From positions 469,252-533,251 of the forward strand of contig NZ_JACSQJ010000002.1 of the NCBI RefSeq assembly GCF_014836665.1: DNA of 64,000 bases, written 5' to 3'. The stretch comes from Luteimonas colneyensis (GTDB lineage Bacteria; Pseudomonadota; Gammaproteobacteria; Xanthomonadales; Xanthomonadaceae). Of this stretch, positions 50,101 to 57,473 are shown piece after piece (positions within the stretch are counted from its first letter, which is position 1; every line of letters starts with the position of its first letter). The notes under the pieces are model-generated. The model saw nothing but the letters and a program-made list of their open reading frames with translations, was not told where the DNA came from and searched no databases. The position numbers were made by a program, and so were the translations under genes.

Positions 50101-50524
50101 ACGTGATCTGCACTGACGGTGCGCTGCGCCGGGCCTCGCCGTGGTAAACGGCCTCGATGTTGTTGCCGTCCGGATCGATCACGAAGGCCGCGTAGTAGCC
50201 CGGGTGGTAGGCGCGTTCGCCCGGCGCGCCGTTGTCGCGCCCGCCGCTGGCCAGCGCCGCGCGGTGGAAGGCCTCGACCATCGCCCGGTCGCGCGCCTGG
50301 AACGCGAGATGGTGGCGGCCGGTCAGCGCGCCCTGTGCGGCCTCGCTGTCGCGCGAGGAGACGAACAGCTCGTCGGCCCAGAACCAGTCGTCGCCACTGC
50401 CGCCCATCGGCACCTCCAGCGCGTCCAGCACCGCGGAGTAGAACGCCTTCGATGCGGCCAGGTCGGCCACCACCAGCTGCAGGTGGTCGATCAGGCGGCC
50501 GCGGTGCAGTTCCTGCGTTTCCAT
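50096..50524 (-). CDS. VOC family (glyoxalase-like) protein
   Basis: A 142-residue protein with two beta-alpha-beta-beta-beta units: RLIDHLQLVVADLAASKAFY at the start, GRHHLAFQARDRAMVEAFH in the middle, YYAAFVIDPDGNNIEAVYHG near the end. The His and Glu positions are those of metal-binding VOC enzymes. The reaction is unknown. It begins at ATG 50524. Confidence 0.85.
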   Translation of the reverse strand: METQELHRGRLIDHLQLVVADLAASKAFYSAVLDALEVPMGGSGDDWFWADELFVSSRDSEAAQGALTGRHHLAFQARDRAMVEAFHRAALASGGRDNGAPGERAYHPGYYAAFVIDPDGNNIEAVYHGEARRSAPSVQITF

Positions 50525-50541
50525 GGGTTTCTCCTCGGGTT

Positions 50542-51039
50542 TCAGCCCAGCACTGACGGATTCATCTGCCACAGCCGCAGGTTCAGCATCGCCGCGAAGC
50601 TGATCCACGCGAGGTACGGCACCAGCAGCAGCGCCGCCAGGCGATTGTGGCGCCAGAACGCGACCACCGTCGCCACCACCAGCATCCACATCAGCGCGAT
50701 GTCCAGCAGTGCCGCCGCGCCCATCTGCCAGGCGAAGAACAGCCAGCTCCACAGCGCATTGACCACCAGCTGCACCAGATACAGCGAGAGCGCCGTGCGC
50801 GCGTGGGCGAAGCCGCCGTGGCGCCACACCAGCCACGCCGCCAGCGCCATCAGGATGTAGAGCACCGTCCACACCGGCCCGAACACCTCCGGCGGCGGCG
50901 CCCAGGACGGCTGCACCAGCTGCCCGTAGACCTCTTCCGACCGGCGCGAGGCCATGCTGCCGGCGAAGGCGGCGATGCCGGTGACCACCAGCCAGCCGAC
51001 CAGGCCGATGAACTGCTGTTTCCCGGTGATCCTGTGCAT
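50542..51039 (-). CDS. TspO/MBR family protein
   Basis: A 165-residue, five-helix membrane protein. PSWAPPPEVFGPVWTVLYILMA is the TspO signature, and ALWSWLFFAWQMGAAALLDI, VPYLAWISFAAMLN complete it. Family members bind porphyrins and cholesterol-like molecules and act in stress control. The start MHRITGKQQF was chosen over an upstream basic extension. Confidence 0.9.
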   Translation of the reverse strand: MHRITGKQQFIGLVGWLVVTGIAAFAGSMASRRSEEVYGQLVQPSWAPPPEVFGPVWTVLYILMALAAWLVWRHGGFAHARTALSLYLVQLVVNALWSWLFFAWQMGAAALLDIALMWMLVVATVVAFWRHNRLAALLLVPYLAWISFAAMLNLRLWQMNPSVLG

Positions 51040-51123
51040 TGCGGCGTCCTGTCGAAGGCGAAGCCGCCACGCTAAGCGGCCTTTGCGTGAACAGGGCGGC
51101 AAGGTGCACGCCGCCCGGCGCGC

Positions 51124-51276
51124 TCAGCCGTGGCGCTTCCGCACCTGCGCGATGGAATCGCGGACCAGCTGCTCCAGCAGCGTCGCGTCGCTGTCGAAGC
51201 CATGCTCGGTGACCAAGCGGAGGTACTCGCCCAGCCGGTAGCGGACCGAGAAGGTGATGGGGGCGGCGTTGTCCAT
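51124..51276 (-). CDS. Small hypothetical protein (50 aa)
   Basis: Starts MDNAAPITFSVRYRLGEYLRL and ends SIAQVRKRHG; 50 residues with a beta-strand followed by two helices. It lies 8 bp after the MAPEG gene on the same strand and may be cotranscribed. No family recognised. Confidence 0.5.
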   Translation of the reverse strand: MDNAAPITFSVRYRLGEYLRLVTEHGFDSDATLLEQLVRDSIAQVRKRHG

Positions 51277-51284
51277 GAGGCTGG

Positions 51285-51674
51285 TCAGCCGCCACCCGCG
51301 CCGCGCAGCGCGCCCGCGATGCCGCCGATCACCAGGGCCAGGATCGGCATCATCGACAGCGCGAAGCCCAGCCCGCGGCTGGCCGGCGCCGCCGTGTAGC
51401 TGCGCCAGTAGACCAGCCGGCCCACCAGGTACACCGCGCCGGCCACCGCCACCCAGGCGGGCGGCCAGTACTTCGCCGCGATGAACAACGCCGGCAGGAA
51501 GGCGACCATCAGCTCCAGCGTGTTCATCTGCACGCGGTAGGCGCGCTCGAAGCCCTCGTGGCCCGCGGTCGCCGGCGCCTTCACCCCGTACCGGCCCCGC
51601 GCCCGCCCCACCAGCACCCCGAAGAACACCAGCTGCGCCACCGCCAGCAGCGCGACCAGATCGACATGGTTCAT
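51285..51674 (-). CDS. MAPEG family membrane protein
   Basis: A 129-residue protein with four helices. GHEGFERAYRVQMNTLELMVAF (around residues 38-59) is the classic MAPEG motif, closer to the glutathione-transferase-like members than the copy at 6993. The ATG overlaps the preceding stop (ATGA), so it is coupled to the ANT-VOC gene. Confidence 0.88.
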   Translation of the reverse strand: MNHVDLVALLAVAQLVFFGVLVGRARGRYGVKAPATAGHEGFERAYRVQMNTLELMVAFLPALFIAAKYWPPAWVAVAGAVYLVGRLVYWRSYTAAPASRGLGFALSMMPILALVIGGIAGALRGAGGG

Positions 51675-52594
51675 GGCACATCCCCCTTTGCCGCGGCCTC
51701 GCCCCATACCGCCAGTTCGTTCCCGCCGGGCTCGAGGAAGTGGAAGCGCCGGCCGCCGGGGAAGTCGAAGATCGGCTTCACCACCTCGCCGCCCGCGGCC
51801 TCGACCTTGGACAGCGTGGCCTCGAGCGCATCGCTGTACAGCACGACCAGCGCGCTGCCGCGCTCCGTGCGGCCCGCCGCCTCCGCGCGGAAGAAGCCGC
51901 CGTCCAGGCCCTCGTCGGAGAACGCGGCGTAGTCCGGGCCGTAGTCCTCGAAGCTCCAGCCGAAGGCCGAAGCGAAGAAGCGCTTGCTGGCCGCGAGGTC
52001 CAGCGAGGCGAACTCGACGTAATTGATCTTCTCGTGGCGTGGCATGGGGGCTCCGTGCGCGTCGCGGCGAATGTCCGCATCGAAGATCATACGGAGCCGT
52101 TCCAGCTCCCGGTGCCCCAGTGCGGCGCGGACCAGCGCCCAGGATGCGCGGTGCTTTGCAGGCCATTCCGCGGCCGGCACCTCGGCCGCGTAGTGGAAAT
52201 AATCCCAGGCGATGGCCGCCCAGCTGTTGCAGCGCAGGCGCATGCCCGCGAGCTCGCCTTCCGGCGCGTCCGGGCAGGCGTCCCCGGGCGCGCCGTCGAT
52301 CACGTAGGCACGCCCGTTCCAGCGCGCCGGCTCGCAGTCCAGCAGGATGCCGTCCACGTCGAACAGGAATCCATAGTCCGTGTCCTGCCTGTCGCGCGCG
52401 CCGAGGCCGGACAGCAGCGCGAGGAATGCGGCCTCCCGTTCGGCGGGAAACGTCAGGTCGATGTCGTCGTGCTCGCGGCTGACGCAGCCCCGGCGCGCGT
52501 CGATCGCCCAGCCGCCGCCGAGCCAGATCGGCAAGCCCTGTCGGGCGGCCGCATCGAACAGGCGGCGCATGAGCTCCAGGTGTCGGCGGATCAT
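51671..52594 (-). CDS. Aminoglycoside nucleotidyltransferase-like domain fused to a VOC domain
   Basis: A 307-residue protein. Residues 1-183 closely follow ANT(2'')-Ia/AadB as I recall it: LPIWLGGGWAIDARRG, EHDDIDLTFP with Asp43, Asp44 and Asp46, DYGFLFDVDGILLDCEPARW, RCNSWAAIAWDYFHYA and PAKH. Residues 184-307 are a complete VOC domain (KINYVEFASLDLAASKRFF...). The Met184 codon is preceded by GGAG, a likely old ribosome-binding site, so the VOC part may still be made separately (51671-52045). Resistance function is not shown. It is followed by MAPEG. Confidence 0.8.
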   Translation of the reverse strand: MIRRHLELMRRLFDAAARQGLPIWLGGGWAIDARRGCVSREHDDIDLTFPAEREAAFLALLSGLGARDRQDTDYGFLFDVDGILLDCEPARWNGRAYVIDGAPGDACPDAPEGELAGMRLRCNSWAAIAWDYFHYAAEVPAAEWPAKHRASWALVRAALGHRELERLRMIFDADIRRDAHGAPMPRHEKINYVEFASLDLAASKRFFASAFGWSFEDYGPDYAAFSDEGLDGGFFRAEAAGRTERGSALVVLYSDALEATLSKVEAAGGEVVKPIFDFPGGRRFHFLEPGGNELAVWGEAAAKGDVP

Positions 52595-52705
52595 GCGGTG
52601 CGGCTGTCAACGGGCCCGTTGCAGGGCGCGACGGACATGCCGGCGCGGCCTCGTGAATTCCCGAAAGTGGCCGAGCATTCCATCGCGTCGCGCGCCTCCC
52701 GCGTG

Positions 52706-53314
52706 TCACCCGCCCATCAAAGCGGCCAACCCCGTCGCCCGGCCTGCGCGGACCAGCCAGCCCAGCGCCACGAGGTTCAGCGCCACCGTCATCCAGAACA
52801 CCGCCTGGAACGGCTGCTTCACCGTCTTGTGCCGGAACAGCTGCTGCGCCAGCAGCGCGCCCGGCCAGCCGCCCACCAGTCCGGCCATGTGCAGCGTCGC
52901 TTCCGGCGTACGCCGGCCCCCGCCCTGCGCCGCCGACTTGTCGATGCGGTACATCACCAGCGTCACCAGGCTTGCGGCCGCGTACCAGCCCACCACAGCC
53001 AACGGCAGCCAGCCCATTGCACCGGCCACCGCCGCCGCCAGAAGTGCCCCGCAACCCAGCGCCACGCGCGGCACCCGCGACGGCTGGCGCGGCACCGCGA
53101 TCTTCTGCCCCGCGTGCCGGACCTCCTTCGCATTGGTGCGTCCGCGCCCGTCCACGTCCGGCAGGTAGGACACCAGGTCGCCACCCACCGGCCGGCGCGA
53201 GCCGCGCTGGAAGGCGTTGATATGCACGAAGGCCCGCGTACCGCCGCCAGTTGGCGTCACGAAGCCAAAGCCCTTGTCGTCGTTCCAGTCGTAAATACGG
53301 CCAGCCAGTCTCAT
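52706..53314 (-). CDS. Cold-shock domain plus DUF1294 membrane protein
   Basis: A 202-residue protein: an N-terminal CSD (GRIYDWNDDKGFGFVTPTGG, AFVHINAF; residues 1-65) for single-stranded nucleic acid, then four membrane helices with MYRIDKSAAQGGGRRTPEATLH and GGWPGALLAQQLFRHKT, which are DUF1294 motifs. The fusion is common in gammaproteobacteria; function unknown. ATG 53314 has the CSD start. Confidence 0.85.
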   Translation of the reverse strand: MRLAGRIYDWNDDKGFGFVTPTGGGTRAFVHINAFQRGSRRPVGGDLVSYLPDVDGRGRTNAKEVRHAGQKIAVPRQPSRVPRVALGCGALLAAAVAGAMGWLPLAVVGWYAAASLVTLVMYRIDKSAAQGGGRRTPEATLHMAGLVGGWPGALLAQQLFRHKTVKQPFQAVFWMTVALNLVALGWLVRAGRATGLAALMGG

Positions 53315-53457
53315 CGCGATTCCCTTCGTCGTCCCCCCGCCCCGGGCGGCGTGTCCGGATGGTAGGGCCGCGGCCGCGCCATGCACAGCGCGCGGGCTTC
53401 ATGCGCCCGACACGGCGGCTGTGCGATCCAGAGCGCCCATTCACGCAGGAATTCCCC

Positions 53458-54030
53458 ATGTCCCGTCCCGGCAGCCTCGTCGCCATCCTTGCGCTGCTTG
53501 CAGCGCCGGGCGTCGCCCTCACCCAGCCCGAGGAGCCGCCCGCCGCGCGCAGCCAGGAGGTGCAGGCGGTCGCCAGCGTGGATCTCGAGCGCTATGCCGG
53601 CACCTGGTACGAGCAGGCGCACCTGCCGCTGTTCTTCCAGCGCAACTGCGTGGCCAATACCACGGCCGAGTACGCCCTGCGCGACGACGGCCGCATCGAC
53701 GTGGTCAACCAGTGCGACACCGACGAGGGCGAGCGCATCGAATCGCGCGGCATCGCACGCAAGGTCGATGGGAGCACCTCGAAGCTGGAAGTGCGCTTCG
53801 CCCCGGCCTTCCTCTCGTTTCTTCCGGCGGTCTGGGGCGATTACTGGGTGATCGACCTCGATCCGGACTACCGGTGGGCGGTGGTGGGCACGCCGGACCG
53901 CAAGTACCTGTGGTTCCTGACCCGCGACAAGCGCGTGACGCCGGAGCAGTACGAAGCGCTGGTGGGCAAGGCGCGTGCGCAGGGGTACGACACGTCGGAA
54001 CTGATCCGCACGGAACAGGGCGGGGGCTGA
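53458..54030 (+). CDS. Lipocalin family protein (Blc-like)
   Basis: A 190-residue secreted lipocalin; signal peptide 1-22 with no lipobox Cys. LERYAGTWYEQAHLPLFFQ is the first lipocalin block (GxW), CDTDEGERIESRGIAR and the YWVIDLDPDYRWAVVGTPDRKYLW block the second (residues 120-150). Binds lipids or other hydrophobic molecules in the periplasm, often under envelope stress. Confidence 0.88.
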   Translation: MSRPGSLVAILALLAAPGVALTQPEEPPAARSQEVQAVASVDLERYAGTWYEQAHLPLFFQRNCVANTTAEYALRDDGRIDVVNQCDTDEGERIESRGIARKVDGSTSKLEVRFAPAFLSFLPAVWGDYWVIDLDPDYRWAVVGTPDRKYLWFLTRDKRVTPEQYEALVGKARAQGYDTSELIRTEQGGG

Positions 54031-54100
54031 CCAACGCCCGGAAACAGCATCGATGCCGCGCCTCCTCGCCGCGGGTTGCGGGGAACGGGCATTCTTGACG

Positions 54101-54118
54101 TCCCGATTCGAACCGGGA
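54101..54118. repeat. 18-bp palindrome TCCCGATTCGAACCGGGA
   Basis: TCCCG and CGGGA arms around ATTCGAAC. It superficially resembles a tRNA T-arm in reverse but has an 8-nt loop and no acceptor or anticodon arms. Possibly a protein-binding or recombination site. Confidence 0.5.
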
Positions 54119-54159
54119 TCGAGGCAACGACACCACTCTCACTCCGGCCTGCCGTCGAC

Positions 54160-54177
54160 GCAGAGCGCGCGCTCTGC
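54160..54177. repeat. 18-bp perfect palindrome GCAGAGCGCGCGCTCTGC
   Basis: A perfect self-complementary sequence 42 bp downstream of the first palindrome; with it, a candidate operator or boundary site. Confidence 0.5.
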
Positions 54178-54297
54178 AAATCGATGAGCCGCCGCAACAT
54201 GGCGAGTTCTCGAGACCCCCAGGGCAGAGGGCGCGGGAAGCGGAGGGTATTCCGTGGGACCGGGGCTGTCGCGCTCGGCGGTTGGATCCACCAGTAC

Positions 54298-54693
54298 CTA
54301 CCACCCCCAACCTGACATGCTGCAGGACTGCATGATCCAGCTGCGGAGCTCGGAAGACTCCAACTCTTCAACGCTCCGGATCTTTACGTAGCGCGTTTCA
54401 TCGCCAAGCTCTGGCGGTGGATCAAGCTGGCTGCCGTTGAGAAAAACCACATTGACAGAAACATCGTAGGCAACGACTTCCATGCACCAGCCATGATCTT
54501 CTGCCCCGTAATACGCCTTCCCCCACTTCACGGCGTAACGCGGCCTGGCCAGTTGCCTGCGAATCAGCTGGTCCAGCTTCTTCACAATGGGAGTCAGTGC
54601 TGGCCTGGTATCCGACATCCAGTCAGCTATGGTCCGGTGGCTCTCGTCGGGCTCCGGCGGCTTCTTTGTGGAGAGAGGTTTCTGCTTTTTCAT
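54298..54693 (-). CDS. DUF1801-like cassette protein (cassette 11)
   Basis: A 131-residue protein; a basic N-terminus, then WMSDTRPALTPIVKKLDQLIR, AVKWGKAYYG, CMEVVAYDVSVNVVFLNGSQL and GDETRYVKIRSVEEL, as in DUF1801 (YdhG-like) proteins of unknown function. It is the attI-distal cassette and no attC follows its stop, so the array ends here, perhaps by truncation. Confidence 0.7.
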   Translation of the reverse strand: MKKQKPLSTKKPPEPDESHRTIADWMSDTRPALTPIVKKLDQLIRRQLARPRYAVKWGKAYYGAEDHGWCMEVVAYDVSVNVVFLNGSQLDPPPELGDETRYVKIRSVEELESSELRSWIMQSCSMSGWGW

Positions 54694-54710
54694 GCCACAC
54701 CTACCTGTCG

Positions 54711-54766
54711 CTCCAACGCCCAGGTCAAGCCGCGCCGCACGCGGCGGCTTCAGTGATCAGTCAGAT
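54711..54766 (-). repeat. Decayed attC between cassettes 10 and 11
   Basis: CTCCAAC (54711-54717) and GTCAGAT (54760-54766) replace the core boxes, while the inner parts CAGGTCAAGCCGCG and CGGCGGCTTCAG still form a long stem. Boundaries are approximate. Confidence 0.6.
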
Positions 54767-55200
54767 CCAGCCGGCGCAAGTCCGAAGCCGGGCACCGGCG
54801 AATTCTCGATGTAGTTGGGGTGATACAGGTCCATGTAAATGAGCGAAATCCGCTTGCCGCAGAGGACCTCGAATCCGTCCACATGAAAGCCATAGATCCC
54901 GTCCCGGCTACCAACGCGCCTGTATCCAGGACGCTCCCCGTTGGGGCAGGTCAGTTTCGCAAGATACCTCTTCTGACCAGTCGGGCCGTGGGTCCGAACC
55001 GGATTCTCCCAGCTTCCCAGAGGGTGCTTTGCTACGTCCTCCGCCGAGACGTCGGGTGGCTCCCAACTCGGGTCGAAGCGCTTCATCCTTGCAACGGGAT
55101 CGAACTCGGGTGAGTCCGGATGGCTCTTGTCCACTGCCAAGACCTGCGGAGCCGTCAGGAACATTGCCACGGATAGTAGAGCGCCGGGAATATTCGTCAT
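54757..55200 (-). CDS. Secreted hypothetical protein (cassette 10)
   Basis: A 147-residue protein with a signal peptide (MTNIPGALLSVAMFLTAPQVLA). The mature part is polar, has Cys in KLTCPNGERPGYRRVG and FEVLCGKRI that may form a disulfide, and ends GFGLAPAGSD. No family recognised. The stop lies within the decayed attC. Confidence 0.7.
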   Translation of the reverse strand: MTNIPGALLSVAMFLTAPQVLAVDKSHPDSPEFDPVARMKRFDPSWEPPDVSAEDVAKHPLGSWENPVRTHGPTGQKRYLAKLTCPNGERPGYRRVGSRDGIYGFHVDGFEVLCGKRISLIYMDLYHPNYIENSPVPGFGLAPAGSD

Positions 55201-55202
55201 GG

Positions 55203-55263
55203 ATCCAGCACCAGGGTTATGCCGCGCCGCGGAGCGGTGTTCGGCCTGAGTGACGCGCTAGGC
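55203..55263 (-). repeat. Decayed attC between cassettes 9 and 10
   Basis: ATCCAGC (55203-55209) and GCTAGGC (55257-55263) stand where intact sites have GCCTAAC and GTTAGGC. The inner arms GGGTTATGCCGCG and GTGTTCGGCCTGA are also eroded. The TAG of cassette 9 lies in the right box. Confidence 0.7.
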
Positions 55264-55467
55264 ATCATGCCTATGCTCTGCGGCAGACTGTCGAGCGAAT
55301 GCGCGATTGCCTGCGACGATGCCAGCGGCAGTCCCAATTGCGATGCCCGGACCCATGCCGAGAGCCAGATTGCCGAAGACCACGCCGAGAGCCGCTCCTA
55401 CGGCTACGCCGACGACCATACCGCTGCCGATGTACTTACGCCGCGTCTGCTCAGGTTTAGTGCGCAT
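55258..55467 (-). CDS. Glycine-zipper membrane protein (cassette 9)
   Basis: A 69-residue protein. After a basic start (MRTKPEQTRRKYIGSG) there are two Gly-rich membrane segments (VVGVAVGAALGVVFGNLALG and GIAIGTAAGIVAG), the glycine-zipper pattern of small membrane-associated proteins. ATG 55467 was taken. Function unknown. Confidence 0.6.
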   Translation of the reverse strand: MRTKPEQTRRKYIGSGMVVGVAVGAALGVVFGNLALGMGPGIAIGTAAGIVAGNRAFARQSAAEHRHDA

Positions 55468-55482
55468 GTGCCTCCGTGTGAC

Positions 55483-55594
55483 ACCTAACACTCAAGTTAA
55501 GCCGAATTGCAGCGCGTAGCTGGCCATAGGGCAAGCTGTACCTGCCATATGGACGGCGTAGCGATGCAATTTCGGCTTGAACGCAATGTTAGAC
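55483..55594 (-). repeat. attC site, 112 bp (cassettes 8/9)
   Basis: ACCTAAC (55483-55489) and GTTAGAC (55588-55594) cores, inner boxes AGTTAAGCCGAA and TTTCGGCTTGAAC, and a central stem around GGCAAGCTGTACCTGCC. The TAA stop of cassette 8 lies in the right core. Confidence 0.88.
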
Positions 55595-56266
55595 CCATCC
55601 CTTTGCTCGATTCGGGTGTGACTCGATCCGGTTAGCCAATTCCAACGCAAGTAGACGGTAACCATGTGAGAGATCCGAATCCGGAATCGCAAGCGGCAGA
55701 TTGCGATCACAGCATTGGAGCGCATCAAGAACGTCATCCCAAGCCAAGTTGGCAAAACTGCTTAATGCGCGAGGTGTAGGCACCAAGGTGACGAGGACGT
55801 TGGGCGTATCCGTTAGCAGTGAGGCCATGGCTGCTTGCTGCTGCTTTAGTTGCGCCTCCAAATCCGATGCCTTGAACCTGGCAGTCTTGGCCTCGATCCA
55901 AATGTTTGGCCGTCCGGCCAATCCGAGTCCAATGTCAGATTTGCAGTTTCGTTTGCTCCCGGGAAGCTCAAGACTAGGGTATGGCGTGACTTTGACTCTA
56001 CCCTCTCCGAGTTGGCGAACCGCAGCAGCCGCTTGACTGCTACTTGCCGCGATGCGATCCAAGAGTGGACGCAAGAACAGACGTTGGGGAAGAACATCCA
56101 GAGCACGCAGCAACTCCCAAGTAAGAACCTCTTCCTGTTTCCAAGACGCTTTGAGCCTATTCTGGCGATAGTGAAACCAGTGGAGAATCTCTACTACATA
56201 CGACTTCTGGCGCGGATCAGCCTCCGCCCAAAGCTTGAACTCTGTGTCTGATGTCGGATTATTCAT
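55589..56266 (-). CDS. PD-(D/E)XK nuclease-like protein (cassette 8)
   Basis: A 225-residue protein. Asp111 in KSDIGLGL, with Glu125 and Lys127 in NIWIEAKTARF 14 residues on, matches the D...ExK signature of restriction-type nucleases; it is followed by a helix rich in Gln (EAQLKQQQAAM). The first 100 residues are helical with aromatic patches. It may be a lone restriction endonuclease or a phage-defence effector. No methyltransferase is near. Start at ATG 56266. Confidence 0.65.
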   Translation of the reverse strand: MNNPTSDTEFKLWAEADPRQKSYVVEILHWFHYRQNRLKASWKQEEVLTWELLRALDVLPQRLFLRPLLDRIAASSSQAAAAVRQLGEGRVKVTPYPSLELPGSKRNCKSDIGLGLAGRPNIWIEAKTARFKASDLEAQLKQQQAAMASLLTDTPNVLVTLVPTPRALSSFANLAWDDVLDALQCCDRNLPLAIPDSDLSHGYRLLALELANRIESHPNRAKGWV

Positions 56267-56272
56267 TGATGG

Positions 56273-56332
56273 GACTAACACCAGAGTTAAGCCGTGCCGC
56301 GAAGCGGCATCGGCTTGAACGACTCGTTAGGC
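56273..56332 (-). repeat. attC site, 60 bp (cassettes 7/8)
   Basis: GACTAAC (56273-56279) and GTTAGGC (56326-56332) cores with AGTTAAGCCGTGCCGCG and a CGGCTTGAAC arm. The short central loop makes a 60-bp site. Confidence 0.88.
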
Positions 56333-56632
56333 CGCCGTTCCCTGGCACCTGCGCCCGACGTGCGACAGCCCAACCCCTGAGGCGAACAGTACAACAAGCG
56401 CCGTGTTTGGTGCTGCCGAAGCGCACCACGCGCGCGGCCAAGAACTCTCACCGCGCACTGACCGAAGCCGATTCGGAAGGTCGAATCTTGCGAAGGGTCG
56501 CGCCTGTCCGAAGCCGAGGTGCTGCAGGGCTGACTGCCGATGCCTGCACCGCGCGTGCAAGGTGCAAAAGCTGCGGGCAAGCGAGGCGTTACCGATTGCC
56601 TAGAACCAGGCAACAACAGTGCGGGAAACAAG
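56333..56632 (-). other. Cassette 7, no convincing gene
   Basis: A 300-bp cassette body whose six frames give only short or unbelievable Arg/Ser-rich ORFs. Most of it aligns with cassette 2 (58815-59138), for example the exact shared block CAGTGCGGGAAACAAGGCCT near the right end. The ORFs are not preserved between the copies, so it may be non-coding or carry an RNA or regulatory element. Confidence 0.6.
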
Positions 56633-56692
56633 GCCTGACACTTGAGTTAAGCCGAGCCGCGAAGCGGCTTCGGCTTGAACGAATTGTTATAC
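56633..56692 (-). repeat. attC site, 60 bp (cassettes 6/7)
   Basis: GCCTGAC (56633-56639) and GTTATAC (56686-56692) cores, inner AGTTAAGCCGAGCCGCG and GCTTCGGCTTGAACG. The GTTATAC core is unusual and matches the GTATAAC at the other end of cassette 6. Confidence 0.85.
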
Positions 56693-57040
56693 CCCATGCG
56701 CGAGTATTAGTTGGGTTACTGCATATACAATCAAGCCAAGAACACAAAGCGGAATTAGTGCTGCGCATGCGTATCCGATATGTGGGTGGCGTTGAAGCAA
56801 TGCACAGTGATTCAGGGCGGCGATTGTTCCTCTAGCGCAGTGCAGGACGGCCTTAGAAGCCACAATCACGTAGCTGATCGTTCCGAGCACGAACAACGTC
56901 CAGAAGGAAAAGCTATTCGGCGCCTTTACGGCAAGGAGATAGAGACCTGCGGTCAAACCCAACCACTCAATCCAAGAGAACCACGTGCTGGGGCCGGAGC
57001 CAGCAACAAACGTTTCAACAACGCCATCAATTTTGGTCAT
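56687..57040 (-). CDS. Small membrane protein (cassette 6)
   Basis: A 117-residue protein with three membrane helices (about residues 20-45, 50-70 and 92-112). Starts MTKIDGVVETFVAGSG and ends VTQLILAHGV; its TAA lies in the attC core. ATG 57040 is taken since the codons before it fall in attC. No family recognised. Confidence 0.65.
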   Translation of the reverse strand: MTKIDGVVETFVAGSGPSTWFSWIEWLGLTAGLYLLAVKAPNSFSFWTLFVLGTISYVIVASKAVLHCARGTIAALNHCALLQRHPHIGYACAALIPLCVLGLIVYAVTQLILAHGV

Positions 57041-57043
57041 GGG

Positions 57044-57103
57044 GTATAACACCTGAATTAAGCCGCGCCGCGAAGCGGCGTCGGCTTGAATGAACTGTTA
57101 GGC
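57044..57103 (-). repeat. attC site, 60 bp (cassettes 5/6)
   Basis: GTATAAC (57044-57050) and GTTAGGC (57097-57103) cores with AATTAAGCCGCGCCGCG and GCGTCGGCTTGAATG inner arms. The TAA of cassette 5 lies in the right core. Confidence 0.85.
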
Positions 57104-57469
57104 GGCGCACCAGAGTGCAATGCCGCCGATGACGAACAGTACCAGCCACGACAAGTGCTTGCCCCTGGTGAGAAGCAACGGCAGGACCCCGGACACAACG
57201 AAGGTTAGCCCGATGATCTGGAGCATGCCGGACATCGTGAGGTCACCGCGACCCGCATGCACTAAGAGTGCAGCAAAGCCGAACCATGCGGCCGTGGTGA
57301 TGTGCCAGGCAAAGCGCAACGTTCGCGTCGTGAACTCCGAGCTGCCGAATAGCTTGGGCAAATCATTGCGGCGAAACAGACGGCTGAGAATGTACCGTTC
57401 CCCGAGGAACGAATGGGCCGCGCCCAAAGCCACGGCGAGAACTGCTGCGAAGTAGAGAATTCCTTCCAT
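57098..57469 (-). CDS. Four-helix membrane protein (cassette 5)
   Basis: A 123-residue protein with four membrane segments; starts MEGILYFAAVLAVALGAAHS and carries SFLGERYILSRLFRR and WHITTAAWFGFAALL. The HSFLGE...WH pattern recalls small uncharacterised membrane proteins with conserved His. Stop TAA in the attC core. Confidence 0.7.
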   Translation of the reverse strand: MEGILYFAAVLAVALGAAHSFLGERYILSRLFRRNDLPKLFGSSEFTTRTLRFAWHITTAAWFGFAALLVHAGRGDLTMSGMLQIIGLTFVVSGVLPLLLTRGKHLSWLVLFVIGGIALWCAA

Positions 57470-57473
57470 AGCC

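Larger units (their letters stand above)
54031..54297. other. Gene-free flank at the attI-distal end of the cassette array
   Basis: A 267-bp stretch with no convincing ORF or attC site. It contains two perfect or near-perfect 18-bp palindromes (54101-54118 and 54160-54177). It separates the lipocalin gene from the last cassette. Confidence 0.5.

Noticed and set aside
54101..54118. tRNA T-arm (GGTTCGAAT on the minus strand)
   Set aside because: The loop is 8 nt, the acceptor, D and anticodon arms cannot be built around it, and there is no CCA.
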